Below, piece after piece: positions 52,179-61,569 of a stretch of 64,000 bases of DNA. Position numbers and translations under genes: made by a program. Each line of letters starts with the position of its first letter. The stretch's first letter is position 1. This stretch comes from Gluconobacter aidae (GTDB taxonomy: Bacteria > Pseudomonadota > Alphaproteobacteria > Acetobacterales > Acetobacteraceae), in NCBI RefSeq assembly GCF_009547075.1, contig NZ_WIPH01000004.1:62001-126000 (forward strand), in the 5' to 3' direction. The notes under the pieces were generated by a model that saw only the letters and a program-made list of their open reading frames with translations, had not been told where the DNA came from and made no database searches.

Positions 52179-53557
52179 GCCGCAAGTCCCCCGGACTCCA
52201 GTCTCTCAGGGCTGCGGGCCGTGCGGATCACGAAGACAAGCTGGATCGTGATAAGAAGGGTGACCCCACATAACGTCGCCGGCCCGACGCCACTCAGTCC
52301 GTAATGACGAACCATCATCACCAGGGCCGGGAGGAAGAAGGTACATTCCAGAATACGGGCGCCGATTGCGGCGCCGGAGCGGTTCGTCGTGAACAGCAGC
52401 GGCTCCAGCGGCAGGCCCCAGACGGTGACCACCTCAGCGGCCAGCAGCCACAGCGTGACGGGGAGGGCCTCTGTCGCCCCCTCGTGGCCGATATAAAGCT
52501 GAAGGAGCGGGCGTCCGGCGAACAGTGTCAGCAGGAGCAGGGCCGTACCGATTCCGCCAGCCATCAAGGCAATCTGGCCGGTCAGGCGATACAGCCGGTT
52601 CATGGCCCTGTCGCGCCACAGCCGGGCCATTTCGGGATAGACGGTCGTCTGGATCAGGGTCGCGGGCTTGGCGATCCCGGCCGCGATCTGGCTTGCGATC
52701 CGGTAATAGCCGGCGCTCGTCGGGCCGACGAAGGCGCCGACCACGAGGGTGCCGATATGGCCGAAGGCGAGGGCGAGCGTGGAATTGAGGTTCGTGTTCA
52801 GCGCGAAACGCCATATCCCGGGATAGGTGCGGAAAAACTGTCCGCTCAGGATTTCGGGCAGGATGCCGCGCATTTCATGAAAGAGGCCGCGGATCAGGTC
52901 CCGGCGATACATCTCGCGCGCCGCCATGAAAAAGATCGTGCCCCAGGCTGCCACTTCCGCTGCGATCCAGACACTGGCAAGCGCCGTCACGGATGCCCAG
53001 CCCAGAGCCATCGAGGCCGTACCGATTACGCGGACGATGGTGGCCACGGTGCCCTGTACGGCCAGCAGGTCGTACCGGTCGAAAACCCTCAGCAGGCCCG
53101 TTGCGGTAGCGGATGCCATGAAAAGGATGGAGACGCAGTAGACCACGCCGATGACGTGGATCTCAGGCGGCCAGCCCAGAAGATTCATGGCCAGAACGCT
53201 GATGAGAACGCCCCCGCCAAAACCCAGCAGACCGCCGGCACTGTCCAGCAGCAGACTGAAGGAGACGATTTTCTGGAAACCGCGACGGTCGCCCTGCGTT
53301 AGGGGGCGCAGGCCATAATGCAGAACGGTCTGCCAGGACTGGAAATCCACGATGTCGCCCATCGTCCGTGCGAAGGCGTACATCATCGCGACGAGTCCGA
53401 AGCTGTAGCTCCCCAGCAGATGGGTCGCCATCCAGATATGGATGAGGCTCAGCGGAGCGTTGACTGCGCGTCCTCCCAGAAGGACGCCCAGATTGCTCAT
53501 GACGCGCTGGACACCGCCGGGTCTTGCAGCCTGAGAAGACGATGAGTCGTCTGACAT
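52175..53557 (-). CDS. Polysaccharide/lipid flippase (MOP superfamily, Wzx-like)
   Basis: A 460-residue protein with about 12-14 hydrophobic helices spread over its length, for example LLGFGGGVLISVLAMNLL and IALMAGGIGTALLLLTLFAG, and no soluble domain, matching the oligosaccharide flippase/MurJ superfamily. It would flip a lipid-linked intermediate across the inner membrane. ATG at 53557 follows a TTG codon that also opens the frame. First gene of the five-gene sphingolipid operon, with 4-nt overlap to the TagB-like gene. Confidence 0.8.
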   Translation of the reverse strand: MSDDSSSSQAARPGGVQRVMSNLGVLLGGRAVNAPLSLIHIWMATHLLGSYSFGLVAMMYAFARTMGDIVDFQSWQTVLHYGLRPLTQGDRRGFQKIVSFSLLLDSAGGLLGFGGGVLISVLAMNLLGWPPEIHVIGVVYCVSILFMASATATGLLRVFDRYDLLAVQGTVATIVRVIGTASMALGWASVTALASVWIAAEVAAWGTIFFMAAREMYRRDLIRGLFHEMRGILPEILSGQFFRTYPGIWRFALNTNLNSTLALAFGHIGTLVVGAFVGPTSAGYYRIASQIAAGIAKPATLIQTTVYPEMARLWRDRAMNRLYRLTGQIALMAGGIGTALLLLTLFAGRPLLQLYIGHEGATEALPVTLWLLAAEVVTVWGLPLEPLLFTTNRSGAAIGARILECTFFLPALVMMVRHYGLSGVGPATLCGVTLLITIQLVFVIRTARSPERLESGGLAA

Positions 53558-53658
53558 CAATTTATGGAAACTTTCGTGACAGTCTTGCCGTTAACTCCGT
53601 TGGGCACCAGAAATAGGCGTTTCCCCGGAAATCTGAACTCACTTTTTGTGACCGAAGA

Positions 53659-53674
53659 TTGCATTCGCATGCAA
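53659..53674. promoter_or_regulatory. Short inverted repeat in the flippase-alr divergent region
   Basis: TTGCAT (53659-53664) and ATGCAA (53669-53674) form a 6-bp inverted repeat with a 4-nt spacer. It lies between the divergent flippase and alr starts, in a 240-nt region without genes, and may be an operator for the sphingolipid operon. Confidence 0.35.
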
Positions 53675-53796
53675 CGCATGGCGTCTTGTTGCGCAGAATT
53701 CCCGATGTGAAAAGTCCGGTGTGAAAAGAAGGGCATGACATTGCTTCATGGGACTGGAGTGCCATAAGAAAGCATTGCAGTCTTTTGGGCAGCCTC

Positions 53797-54900
53797 ATGC
53801 AAACAGTTTTTCAGGACGCAGCATCGGCACGGGCCGGAGCGTGGCTGGGTGTCAGCCTTCGGGCCATCGCAGAAAATTATGATCTCGTTGCCGCTCTTGG
53901 CGCCGGCGCGGAATGTGCGGCCGTCGTCAAGGCCGATGCCTATGGGCTGGGCGCGGATCGCGTGGCGTCTGTTCTGGCTGCACGGGGGGTGGGAACATTC
54001 TTCGTGGCGCATCTCGACGAGGGGATCGCCTTGCGGGCCACGCTTCCCGAAGTCCGCATTTTCGTGCTGCATGGCTTCATGCCGGGCTGTGAAGGCAGCA
54101 TGCAGGCCCATGGCCTGATTCCCGTTCTCAACGATCTCGAACAGATTCAAAGCTGGCAGCGATTTTGCAGGGAAAGGGGCTGTGCTTTTCCCGCAGCGCT
54201 CCAGTTCGACACCGGGATGTCCCGGTTTGGCCTGAGTAATCAGGACCTTCAGGAGCGTTCGGTTTTCGAAGGGCTGAACCTGCAACTGGTGATGAGCCAT
54301 CTGGCCTGTGCGGATACGCCGGACAATCCCGCCAACGCGATGCAGCGGAAGCATTTTGTTGAAATGGCCGCCTGCTTTCCGGGCGTACCGCGCTCCCTGG
54401 CGGCTTCTTCGGGGATTTTCCTTGGCCCGGACTACCATTTTGAGCTGATCCGTCCGGGTGCTGCCCTTTATGGGATCGCGCCTTTCGAAGGGAGCCGCGC
54501 CCTGAAGCCTGTCGTCTCGCTCGATGCGCGGATCGTGCAGATCCGGACGGTGCAGGCTGGAGACCGCGTCGGATACGGGCTGGGCTGGACAGCCACGAAG
54601 CCCACCCGGATCGCCACGCTGGGGCTTGGTTATGCGGACGGGTTCTTCCGGGCCCAGGCCGGGCAGGGCGCTGTCTGGTATGGGCAGACCCGGCTTCCGG
54701 TCATCGGACGTGTCTCGATGGACAGTATTTCCGTTGATCTGACCGATGCGCCTGCCGGTCTGAAAGCGGGGGACGTGCTGTCGGTGCTGGGACCGGCGCA
54801 GGATGTGGATGCGCTGGCGCGTTCGGCAGGGACGATCGGCTACGAGGTCCTGACGGCGCTGGGGAGCCGTTTCCACCGTGACTATGTGTCGGATGACTGA
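53797..54900 (+). CDS. alr: Alanine racemase
   Basis: A 367-residue PLP enzyme. PLP Lys is in AVVKADAYGLGA (about residue 48), the second catalytic Tyr is expected around LGLGYADGF, and VSMDSISVDLT and VGYGLGW are family landmarks. It interconverts L- and D-alanine for peptidoglycan. The ATG at 53797 is preferred over a TTG four codons earlier. Not obviously linked to the sphingolipid genes although divergent from them. Confidence 0.93.
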   Translation: MQTVFQDAASARAGAWLGVSLRAIAENYDLVAALGAGAECAAVVKADAYGLGADRVASVLAARGVGTFFVAHLDEGIALRATLPEVRIFVLHGFMPGCEGSMQAHGLIPVLNDLEQIQSWQRFCRERGCAFPAALQFDTGMSRFGLSNQDLQERSVFEGLNLQLVMSHLACADTPDNPANAMQRKHFVEMAACFPGVPRSLAASSGIFLGPDYHFELIRPGAALYGIAPFEGSRALKPVVSLDARIVQIRTVQAGDRVGYGLGWTATKPTRIATLGLGYADGFFRAQAGQGAVWYGQTRLPVIGRVSMDSISVDLTDAPAGLKAGDVLSVLGPAQDVDALARSAGTIGYEVLTALGSRFHRDYVSDD

Positions 54901-54906
54901 GCCGGG

Positions 54907-57561
54907 TCAGACCGATTTGCGGATGGAAAACGAGATGGTCCGTCCGAGCGGGTCGAGAAAGGCCGGTTCATAGCCGGCGGGTGTGATGCCCAAGCCGTTG
55001 CGGGCGCGGATGCGGCTGTTGAACAGGTTGCTGACCGAGACCATGACCCGGAAATTCCTGGCCCAGTTCCGGTTCTGCCAGCGGGGGATTTCTCCCAGAT
55101 CGGCGAAGGCCGTCATATCCACGGTCGCCAGATCGCTGAAGAACAGGCTGTTGGCGTGGGAGCTTGCGAGGGTGGAGGTCGCGGACTGCCATTTGGTGAC
55201 GAGGCGGAAGCCCAGTCCGTTCTTGAAGACGCCTCCCTGAAGCTCGACTTCATGACGTGGCTGCCCCCCGGTGCCCCCAAGCGTTCCGCCATTGAGCAGA
55301 TCGATTGGCGGCAGGCCCGAGCGAAGCTGTACCGTGTCCTTGAGGCGCCAGACCTGCGTCAGAACGATGTAATACCGGCCGCCAGCGCCATGTTTGCCAC
55401 CTTTTCCTTCGGGCTTTTTCCCGAGAGGTCTGGAAAACGAGAAGGTCGCGTTCCATTCATTGCGCTTTTCCATGAGCGCATTGACGGGGCGGATATCGAC
55501 GACATTCAGGATCCCGTCCGAATTGCGCTGGTAACGGTCCGGAAAGGCTTCCTCGATGGCCGCCGTCGCGGTCGGCAGGCTCATGACCGGGTTGTGGTTG
55601 CGGTCCCGGACATAATTGACATGCAGCCGGGCGCCGTCGAGGAAGGTCGGGGAAAGGATCGTGCCGATACTGATCTCGTGCCGGTCCGCCGCGCGCAGGT
55701 TCCGGTTGCCGCCCGAAATGGTCGTCACCTGTACGGAGCGTCCCGTGACATAGTCATAGGTCGTGACGTTGGGGGTCTCGATCTGCGGGGCGACGAGACT
55801 GGTGGCGCTGGGCGCTTCTGTCCGGTCGGTCACGGAGAAGGGGAACTGGACCCAGGAGACGGGCTCCCATGTCACGCCGCCGCCGATCGTCCCGAGCGTT
55901 CCGAAATGGGACACCTGACTGACGGCGCCGTTGACGTTCGCATCCAGCTTTCCCAGGAACGACAGGACATGCTTGCGCGCACTGGCAACGGGAATGTCGC
56001 CGTTGATCTGAAGGGTGCCGACATACCGGCTGATATGGGTCCGTTGCAGCTTGCCCTGGTTGATGGATGTCGCGTTCTGTTCGGTCAGGGTTCCGGTGGG
56101 GGCAATGCTGGTCGAGACATCGCCGGCGGGCAGGGAGAACAGCGGGCCGGAGACCAGACCGCTGATCCTGCCGGTCGTGCCGGTGGTATGACCCTGATTG
56201 ACCAGCCGGCTGTTCAGCCAGCTCCGGTCCACTTCCGAGAACGGATCGAAATCGGTCAGTCCGGCTGTCAGGGCCGTCTGGGCGGCGCTCAGATCAAGCC
56301 CGGTCTGGCTGTTGGTCGCGGTGATGGAGCGGTCGAAACTTCCGGTGCTGTTCCACTTCCAGTTCCCCGCGTCGCCATTGAAATTCAGCCCGGCATGAAC
56401 GGACTCCGTATGGGATCTCTGCTGAAGCGCGGAGACGTTGGTGTAGTCCCGGTACAGGAGCGTGTCCTGCGAGAACGGTGAGTAAAGGCTGCCGGACGGG
56501 AGGGTCAGGATGCCGCGGGCCGGTCCCTGAAGGCTTTCGGAATTGCTATGGGTGTAACTGGCGTTGAAGGAGGCGGAGACGCTCCTGAAGATCTGGTCCG
56601 CATAGACCCCGTTGAGTTTCAGCTCATGCGTTCCGGGTTGAAGGCTGTAATCCGAGGCGTCTGAACTGACATGCGGTGCATTGGCATAAGTCGTGAAATC
56701 CTGAAGGGTCGGGATCTGCCTCGATGCGAGCGACGGCACGCCAGCGGACGTCACGCTCTGCCCGACGAGCGCATCAAGCGCCGGGTCGAGACTGCCGCCA
56801 TCCGTGGATGTGACGTTGCCGGCATTGGAATAGAGACTGCTGGCGGAAGGGGGCGTGACGCCACGGTCGCTGTCCAGAAGACGCGCCTGTGCCTCATAGC
56901 GTGCGCTCAGATTGATCCGCCGCTCCCCGGAGAGCTTCGTGAAGCTGGCGCCCAGAACACCGTCATCGCCTCCGCCATCCGTGGAGGTGCTGCCATAGGC
57001 CCGCATCCGCAGGGCCCGGAAATGCTTTACGGTAATGATGTTCACCACGCGCTCGTCAGCCGGATAGCCGTAGCGCAGGGCTTCTTCCTCGGTGAAGATC
57101 TCGACCCGCGCGATGGCCTCGAAGGGAAGGTCATTGACGTCCTGCATCCCCGAAATGCGCTTGCCATTCAGCAGGACGACCGGCGTGTTGCCGGTCGCGC
57201 CGCGTCCTGAACGGGTTTCCGGCGCAATGGCCGTCAGCAGATCCGCTGCGGTATCGACACCATAAGAGCGGATTTCATCGGCCTGGATCCGCATGATCGG
57301 CCGGGCGTCGCCAAGCACGGCGTTGGCAGATTTATGGGCTTTGACTTCGATCTTCTCGCCGCCATTGATGGACGTAGAGGATGTGGTCACGGTCGCCGCG
57401 CTGCTCCGGATGGTGGATGGCCTGGTGAGGGTGTTCGCAGCGGTCTGCGCGAGGGCGGACGGAGCGGAGAGGAGGCTGCCGAGGCTCCAGACGAGACCGA
57501 GAGCCGGACACAGCCCCGGCCGTGCCGGTGCTGCCGGGGGGTTCAGGTCATGATCTGGCAT
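54907..57561 (-). CDS. TonB-dependent outer-membrane receptor
   Basis: An 884-residue receptor: signal peptide (LGLVWSLGSLLSAPSALA), plug domain (about 85-185, ADEIRSYGVDTAADLLTAI, VVLLNGKRISGM, ARVEIFTEEEALRYGYPADERVVNII) and a large barrel ending in aromatic-containing beta strands (RTISFSIRKSV). It has no FpvA-like signalling domain that I can see, and the substrate is unknown. Convergent with alr, whose stop lies 7 nt away. Confidence 0.87.
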   Translation of the reverse strand: MPDHDLNPPAAPARPGLCPALGLVWSLGSLLSAPSALAQTAANTLTRPSTIRSSAATVTTSSTSINGGEKIEVKAHKSANAVLGDARPIMRIQADEIRSYGVDTAADLLTAIAPETRSGRGATGNTPVVLLNGKRISGMQDVNDLPFEAIARVEIFTEEEALRYGYPADERVVNIITVKHFRALRMRAYGSTSTDGGGDDGVLGASFTKLSGERRINLSARYEAQARLLDSDRGVTPPSASSLYSNAGNVTSTDGGSLDPALDALVGQSVTSAGVPSLASRQIPTLQDFTTYANAPHVSSDASDYSLQPGTHELKLNGVYADQIFRSVSASFNASYTHSNSESLQGPARGILTLPSGSLYSPFSQDTLLYRDYTNVSALQQRSHTESVHAGLNFNGDAGNWKWNSTGSFDRSITATNSQTGLDLSAAQTALTAGLTDFDPFSEVDRSWLNSRLVNQGHTTGTTGRISGLVSGPLFSLPAGDVSTSIAPTGTLTEQNATSINQGKLQRTHISRYVGTLQINGDIPVASARKHVLSFLGKLDANVNGAVSQVSHFGTLGTIGGGVTWEPVSWVQFPFSVTDRTEAPSATSLVAPQIETPNVTTYDYVTGRSVQVTTISGGNRNLRAADRHEISIGTILSPTFLDGARLHVNYVRDRNHNPVMSLPTATAAIEEAFPDRYQRNSDGILNVVDIRPVNALMEKRNEWNATFSFSRPLGKKPEGKGGKHGAGGRYYIVLTQVWRLKDTVQLRSGLPPIDLLNGGTLGGTGGQPRHEVELQGGVFKNGLGFRLVTKWQSATSTLASSHANSLFFSDLATVDMTAFADLGEIPRWQNRNWARNFRVMVSVSNLFNSRIRARNGLGITPAGYEPAFLDPLGRTISFSIRKSV

Positions 57562-57715
57562 GCGCGCACTTGCCGGCTCCTGTGTCTTGTATGGGCCTGA
57601 AATGTTTGCGTCGGATGCAGAATGTCACGAATCTGAAATATCGTCGTAACAGAGGACGGCCATCTGGAGCCGTTTCTGGCAGATTTATGTTACGGTGTCG
57701 AGCACAAAGGACCGT

Positions 57716-58303
57716 TCAACCCGGAATCATGTTCCGGTTTCGCATCATGTTCCGCCGCGTTTCCTCATCGAGAATGGCACGGATCTGGCGGGTCAGTTCG
57801 GTGGCATCGGTATATTTGCGGCCATAGGTCAGATTGAACGTATGGTCGAAATCATCCGGATTGAGACCGGCATTATGCTGGCTGATGGTCTCGATCTTGT
57901 CGAAGGCCTTGGCCAGCCGGGCTTCGGGAGAGGCCGCGTTTTCATACTCGTCCCACAGCGCGAGAAACTCGGCCTGAAGCTCGTTCGGAAGCGGTGCCAT
58001 GATCGTCAGCAGATCCTCGCGTTCCTGCGCGGACTTGTTGGCCGAGGCGTGCAGGGAGATCGCGGGCACATCGCCGTGGATGGCTTCCCCCAGATCATGA
58101 AGGATGCAGATTTTCAACAGTTTCAGAAGGTCTATGCCCTCAAGCTGGTCGGCAAAGGTCATGACCAGAAGGCAGAGCGCCCAGGTATGCTCCGCCGTGC
58201 TTTCGGTCTGGCCGCCATGGGTGTAGGTCCGTCTCAGGATGTCCTTGAGGCGTGACGCTTCCCGGAGAAAGTCGAGACGCTTTTCAAGATCGCCTTTTGT
58301 CAT
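57716..58303 (-). CDS. HD-domain hydrolase (YfbR-like)
   Basis: A 195-residue metal-dependent phosphohydrolase: His in STAEHTWALCLL, HD in ICILHDLGEAIHGD and the closing Asp in KAFDKIETISQH. This is the HD_3/YfbR (5'-deoxynucleotidase) type. The TonB receptor start lies downstream (57561). It follows a 41-residue membrane protein gene by 48 nt. Confidence 0.85.
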   Translation of the reverse strand: MTKGDLEKRLDFLREASRLKDILRRTYTHGGQTESTAEHTWALCLLVMTFADQLEGIDLLKLLKICILHDLGEAIHGDVPAISLHASANKSAQEREDLLTIMAPLPNELQAEFLALWDEYENAASPEARLAKAFDKIETISQHNAGLNPDDFDHTFNLTYGRKYTDATELTRQIRAILDEETRRNMMRNRNMIPG

Positions 58304-58351
58304 GCTGGGGTCCTGTCTGTGGCGATGCGCATCGCGGCGGTGGCGGAAGCC

Positions 58352-58477
58352 TCATCCGACCAGCACATGCAGGACTTCATATCCCACAAAGACCGCAGCG
58401 ACCAGAAGCCCCAGTAACACAAGAAAACCGGGCCCCTCCTGAATGGACTTGAAGATTTTTACCATCAACCGAGCCAT
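58352..58477 (-). CDS. 41-residue single-span membrane protein
   Basis: ATG at 58477 to TGA at 58352, with GAAAGAGG just upstream. The product has a basic N-terminal part with Lys/Arg (MARLMVKIFKSIQEG), then one hydrophobic helix of about 22 residues (GFLVLLGLLVAAVFVGYEVL) and ends HVLVG. It is typical of small bacterial membrane proteins. It is too short for routine ORF lists, and the coding evidence is the start, RBS, charge pattern and helix; function unknown. Same strand as the HD gene. Confidence 0.5.
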   Translation of the reverse strand: MARLMVKIFKSIQEGPGFLVLLGLLVAAVFVGYEVLHVLVG

Positions 58478-58533
58478 GAAACCTCTTTCCTGAAAAGAAG
58501 TGCGGTCCGGGAGCGCCAGTCAACAGGACCTCT

Positions 58534-58655
58534 GTTCGCGAACGGTTATAGCATTTCCACGCATCGGTCTGCCGGAATATCCCTGCAAAACGCGGGACTG
58601 TCATTGTCCGTTACGTTCCTGTCCTTGAGAATACCGCATTTCATCCGGCATTCTC
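58534..58655. promoter_or_regulatory. Two inverted repeats upstream of the small lipoprotein gene
   Basis: GTTCGCGAAC at 58534-58543 is a perfect 10-bp palindrome. GAGAAT (58627-58632) and ATTCTC (58650-58655) form a second dyad with an inner CCG/CGG. They lie in the 208 nt between the divergent 41-residue protein and lipoprotein genes; they could be operators. Confidence 0.35.
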
Positions 58656-58685
58656 GGAACCGAAATATTGCTGATGGAGCATCTT

Positions 58686-58901
58686 ATGAAGAAGATTCTT
58701 GCTGTGGCTCTCGGAGCCGGCCTGACCCTGTCTCTGACCGCCTGTGACGGCCCTTATGATGACCGTCGCGGCGGCGGGCATCACCATCATCGTGGCGACG
58801 ACCGCGGTTACGGTCAGGGTGGCATGGGTGGCGGCCAGGGTATGGGCGGCATGAATGGCGGCGGCATGGGCGGCGGTCAGGGGGGACAGGGCCGCTGGTA
58901 A
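58686..58901 (+). CDS. Gly/Met/His-rich small lipoprotein
   Basis: A 71-residue protein with a lipoprotein signal (VALGAGLTLSLTACDG, Cys about 20), an acidic/basic spacer, a run of four His (GGHHHHRGDD), then GGMGGGQGMGG-type repeats to the end. The His cluster and Met/Gly-rich tail suggest metal binding, but no family is recognised. GGAG precedes the ATG at 58686 by 6 nt. It stands alone ahead of cysG. Confidence 0.65.
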   Translation: MKKILAVALGAGLTLSLTACDGPYDDRRGGGHHHHRGDDRGYGQGGMGGGQGMGGMNGGGMGGGQGGQGRW

Positions 58902-59040
58902 CAGCGCCCGCCGGGACGTGTCGGGCAAAGGCACGTCCCGCAACCTGAAGGCACGGAACTGCCGGATTTGACCTTCCGGCCAGCCTGTCGCTGAATGCGG
59001 CACGCAAGCGTCTCCCCCGATCCGGAAAATCCGTGCCTCG

Positions 59041-60462
59041 ATGAACACCCAGACTCACCCTTCCCGCCCGGATTTCTCTCAGGACGGCGGCTGGTTTCCC
59101 ATTTCCATCCGGCTTTCGGGCGCGCGGGTCCTGCTCGTGGGCGGCGGAGAAATCGCCGTCAACAAGGGAGGGCTGCTGCTCGATCACGGAGCGCGGATCG
59201 ACGTCCTGGCCGAAAAACTGCACCCGGTCATGCACGGCTGGGTTGAGAGCGGCAGGGTCCGTCATGTGGGCGAACGCGCGGATGAGGCGGTGTTGCGCCG
59301 TCTGCTTCCGGGCTGCCGGCTGGTCTATGCCGCGACCGACAGCCGGGATACCAACCGTCAGGTTGCGGCGCTCGCTGATGCACTGAATATCCCTGCCTGC
59401 GCGGTGGATGATCCCGGGCCTTCCAGCTTCATCACGCCTGCTCAGGTGCGCCGGGGCATGGTGCGCGTGGCCGTCTCCACCGGAGGCGCGGCCCCTGTTC
59501 TGGCGCGCCGCCTGCGCGAACAGATCGAGACACTGCTGCCCGAAGGCACAGGCCGTCTGGCGGCCTATATGCAGTCGCGTCGGGCGTTCGTCTCGGGGCG
59601 CTATCCCAATGTTCAGGACCGCAAACGCCTCTGGGAGGATTTTCTGGATGATCCCGGCGCGGAAGCCGCGCGCTCTGGTGATGAAAGCCGGGCGGATACG
59701 CGTCTGGAGGCGCTGCTGGACGGGGAGCGCAAGTCGGGAGAGGTCTGGCTCGTCGGGGCTGGTCCCGGTGATCCGGATCTGCTGACCCTCAAGGCGCTGC
59801 ACCTGATGCAGAATGCGGATTCCGTTCTCTACGACAACCTGGTCTCACCGGCGCTGTTGGACATGGTGCGGCGGGATGCCGAACTCGTCTTCGTCGGCAA
59901 GCAGCGGGACCGCCATGCCCTGCCACAGGACGACATCAACCGCGAAATGGTTCACCGCGCGCAGGCTGGCGAGCGCGTCCTGCGTCTTAAGGGCGGTGAT
60001 CCGTTCATTTTCGGGCGCGGCGGTGAGGAAATTGAAGCTCTGGTCGAGGCCGGGGTTGCGTTCCGGCTGGTTCCGGGCATTTCCGCAGCCAATGGATGTG
60101 CCGCCTATTCCGGCATTCCCCTGACGCATCGGGACTGCGCGCAGGCCTGCCTGTTCGTAACCGGGCATGCAAAGGCCGATGGTGTTCTGGACCTGCCCTG
60201 GGATGACATGGCCGATCGCCGCCAGACTGTTGTGATCTATATGGGGATTTCGACCCTGCCGCAGCTTGCCGCTGGACTGCTGGGAAAAGGGCTGCCGGCT
60301 GACTGGCCGGTGGCGGTCGTGGAACGGGGTACGCAGCCTACACAGCGGGTCTTTACCGGAACGCTGACCACCATCGCGCAGCAGGCGGCGGAGGCACGGG
60401 TGAAATCGCCCGCTCTGGTGATTGTGGGGCAGGTGGTCCTTCACCGGGTCATTTCTCCCTGA
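59041..60462 (+). CDS. cysG: Siroheme synthase (fused CysG)
   Basis: A 473-residue fusion. Residues about 15-165 are the precorrin-2 dehydrogenase/sirohydrochlorin ferrochelatase (CysG_A/B: VLLVGGGEIAVNKGGLLLD, YAATDSRDTN, STGGAAPVLARRLR). Residues about 225-470 are the uroporphyrin-III C-methyltransferase (VGAGPGDPDLLTLKAL, VFVGKQ, RLKGGDPFIFGRGGEE, GISAANGCAAYSGIPLTHR). It makes siroheme for sulfite/nitrite reductase. No cys or nir gene lies nearby. Start at the ATG 59041. Confidence 0.93.
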   Translation: MNTQTHPSRPDFSQDGGWFPISIRLSGARVLLVGGGEIAVNKGGLLLDHGARIDVLAEKLHPVMHGWVESGRVRHVGERADEAVLRRLLPGCRLVYAATDSRDTNRQVAALADALNIPACAVDDPGPSSFITPAQVRRGMVRVAVSTGGAAPVLARRLREQIETLLPEGTGRLAAYMQSRRAFVSGRYPNVQDRKRLWEDFLDDPGAEAARSGDESRADTRLEALLDGERKSGEVWLVGAGPGDPDLLTLKALHLMQNADSVLYDNLVSPALLDMVRRDAELVFVGKQRDRHALPQDDINREMVHRAQAGERVLRLKGGDPFIFGRGGEEIEALVEAGVAFRLVPGISAANGCAAYSGIPLTHRDCAQACLFVTGHAKADGVLDLPWDDMADRRQTVVIYMGISTLPQLAAGLLGKGLPADWPVAVVERGTQPTQRVFTGTLTTIAQQAAEARVKSPALVIVGQVVLHRVISP

Positions 60463-60609
60463 CGCGATCTGCATGGCGAGAGGAAACTGTCTTTCAGCCA
60501 TGCTTTGAACGCATATCGCTCCGTATGATCCTGCGGGTTGCTCACGGGCTCACCTGCCTGTGAAACTTCTGTTCTTTCAGTCACATCGCGTTTCATAGTC
60601 CGGAGCCCC

Positions 60610-61566
60610 ATGAGCACAGTTGCGTCCATTATCGTCTCGATCGCAGAGGAAATGCGCACGGCCTCCGAACGGGGTACGGTCGCCAATTACATTCCCCCGC
60701 TCGCACGGGTGGATCTGAACCGGTTTGGCATGGCCGTTGTGGGCATGGACGGGGAGACGCATACGGTCGGGGATGCGGAAGTCCCGTTCTCGGTCCAGAG
60801 CGTGTCCAAGGTTTTCAGCCTGAGTATGGCGCTCAATGCCATGGGTGACGAACTGTGGGGGCGGGTGCGTCAGGAGCCGTCGGGCAGCGCGTTCAATTCC
60901 ATCGTCCAGCTTGAAAACGAACACGGCATACCCCGTAATCCGTTCATCAATGCGGGTGCCATTGTCATCGCTGACATTCTGGTCTCGCGCTATGGCCGCG
61001 AGAATGCCCAGACACGTCTGCTGGAGTTCCTGCGTCCGCTGGTGAGCGATCCGTCCTCGATCGACATCGATACCGATGTCGCCCGGCAGGAACGTGAGAC
61101 CGGTTTTCGCAACATGGCGCTGGCGAACTACATGCGGACCTTCGGGAATATCCGCAATGTGGTCGAGGACACGCTGGATTTCTATTTCCATCAATGCGCG
61201 CTCACCATGAGCTGTCATCAGCTGGCGCAGGTCGGGACCTGTCTGATGACGGGCGGCCGGAACCCGCTCACGGGCGAGAGCATCATGTCGGAGCGCAATG
61301 CCCAGACGATCCTCGCGCTGATGATGATGTGCGGCCATTATGACGGCTCCGGCGCCTTTGCCATCCGTGTCGGTCTGCCGGGAAAATCCGGCGTCGGGGG
61401 CGGCATCCTCGCTATTGCGCCGGGTGTGGCGTCTATTGCCGTGTGGTCGCCGGGACTGAACGCGCAGGGCAACTCCCTGCTGGGAACGCGTGCGCTAGAA
61501 CGGCTTGTGCAGCATACGGGCTGGTCGGTTTTCCGCGCGAACCCGTGGGTCGCCAATCCGACCTGA
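60610..61566 (+). CDS. glsA: Glutaminase
   Basis: A 318-residue serine-dependent glutaminase of the beta-lactamase-like fold. The catalytic SxxK is in [14 protein letters not shown], with the family landmarks NPFINAGAI and [16 protein letters not shown]-type [12 protein letters not shown] and GKSGVGGGI. Hydrolyses L-glutamine to glutamate and ammonia. GGAG precedes the ATG at 60610. Convergent with mntH, 3 nt from its stop. Confidence 0.93.
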   Translation: MSTVASIIVSIAEEMRTASERGTVANYIPPLARVDLNRFGMAVVGMDGETHTVGDAEVPFSVQSVSKVFSLSMALNAMGDELWGRVRQEPSGSAFNSIVQLENEHGIPRNPFINAGAIVIADILVSRYGRENAQTRLLEFLRPLVSDPSSIDIDTDVARQERETGFRNMALANYMRTFGNIRNVVEDTLDFYFHQCALTMSCHQLAQVGTCLMTGGRNPLTGESIMSERNAQTILALMMMCGHYDGSGAFAIRVGLPGKSGVGGGILAIAPGVASIAVWSPGLNAQGNSLLGTRALERLVQHTGWSVFRANPWVANPT

Positions 61567-61569
61567 CGC

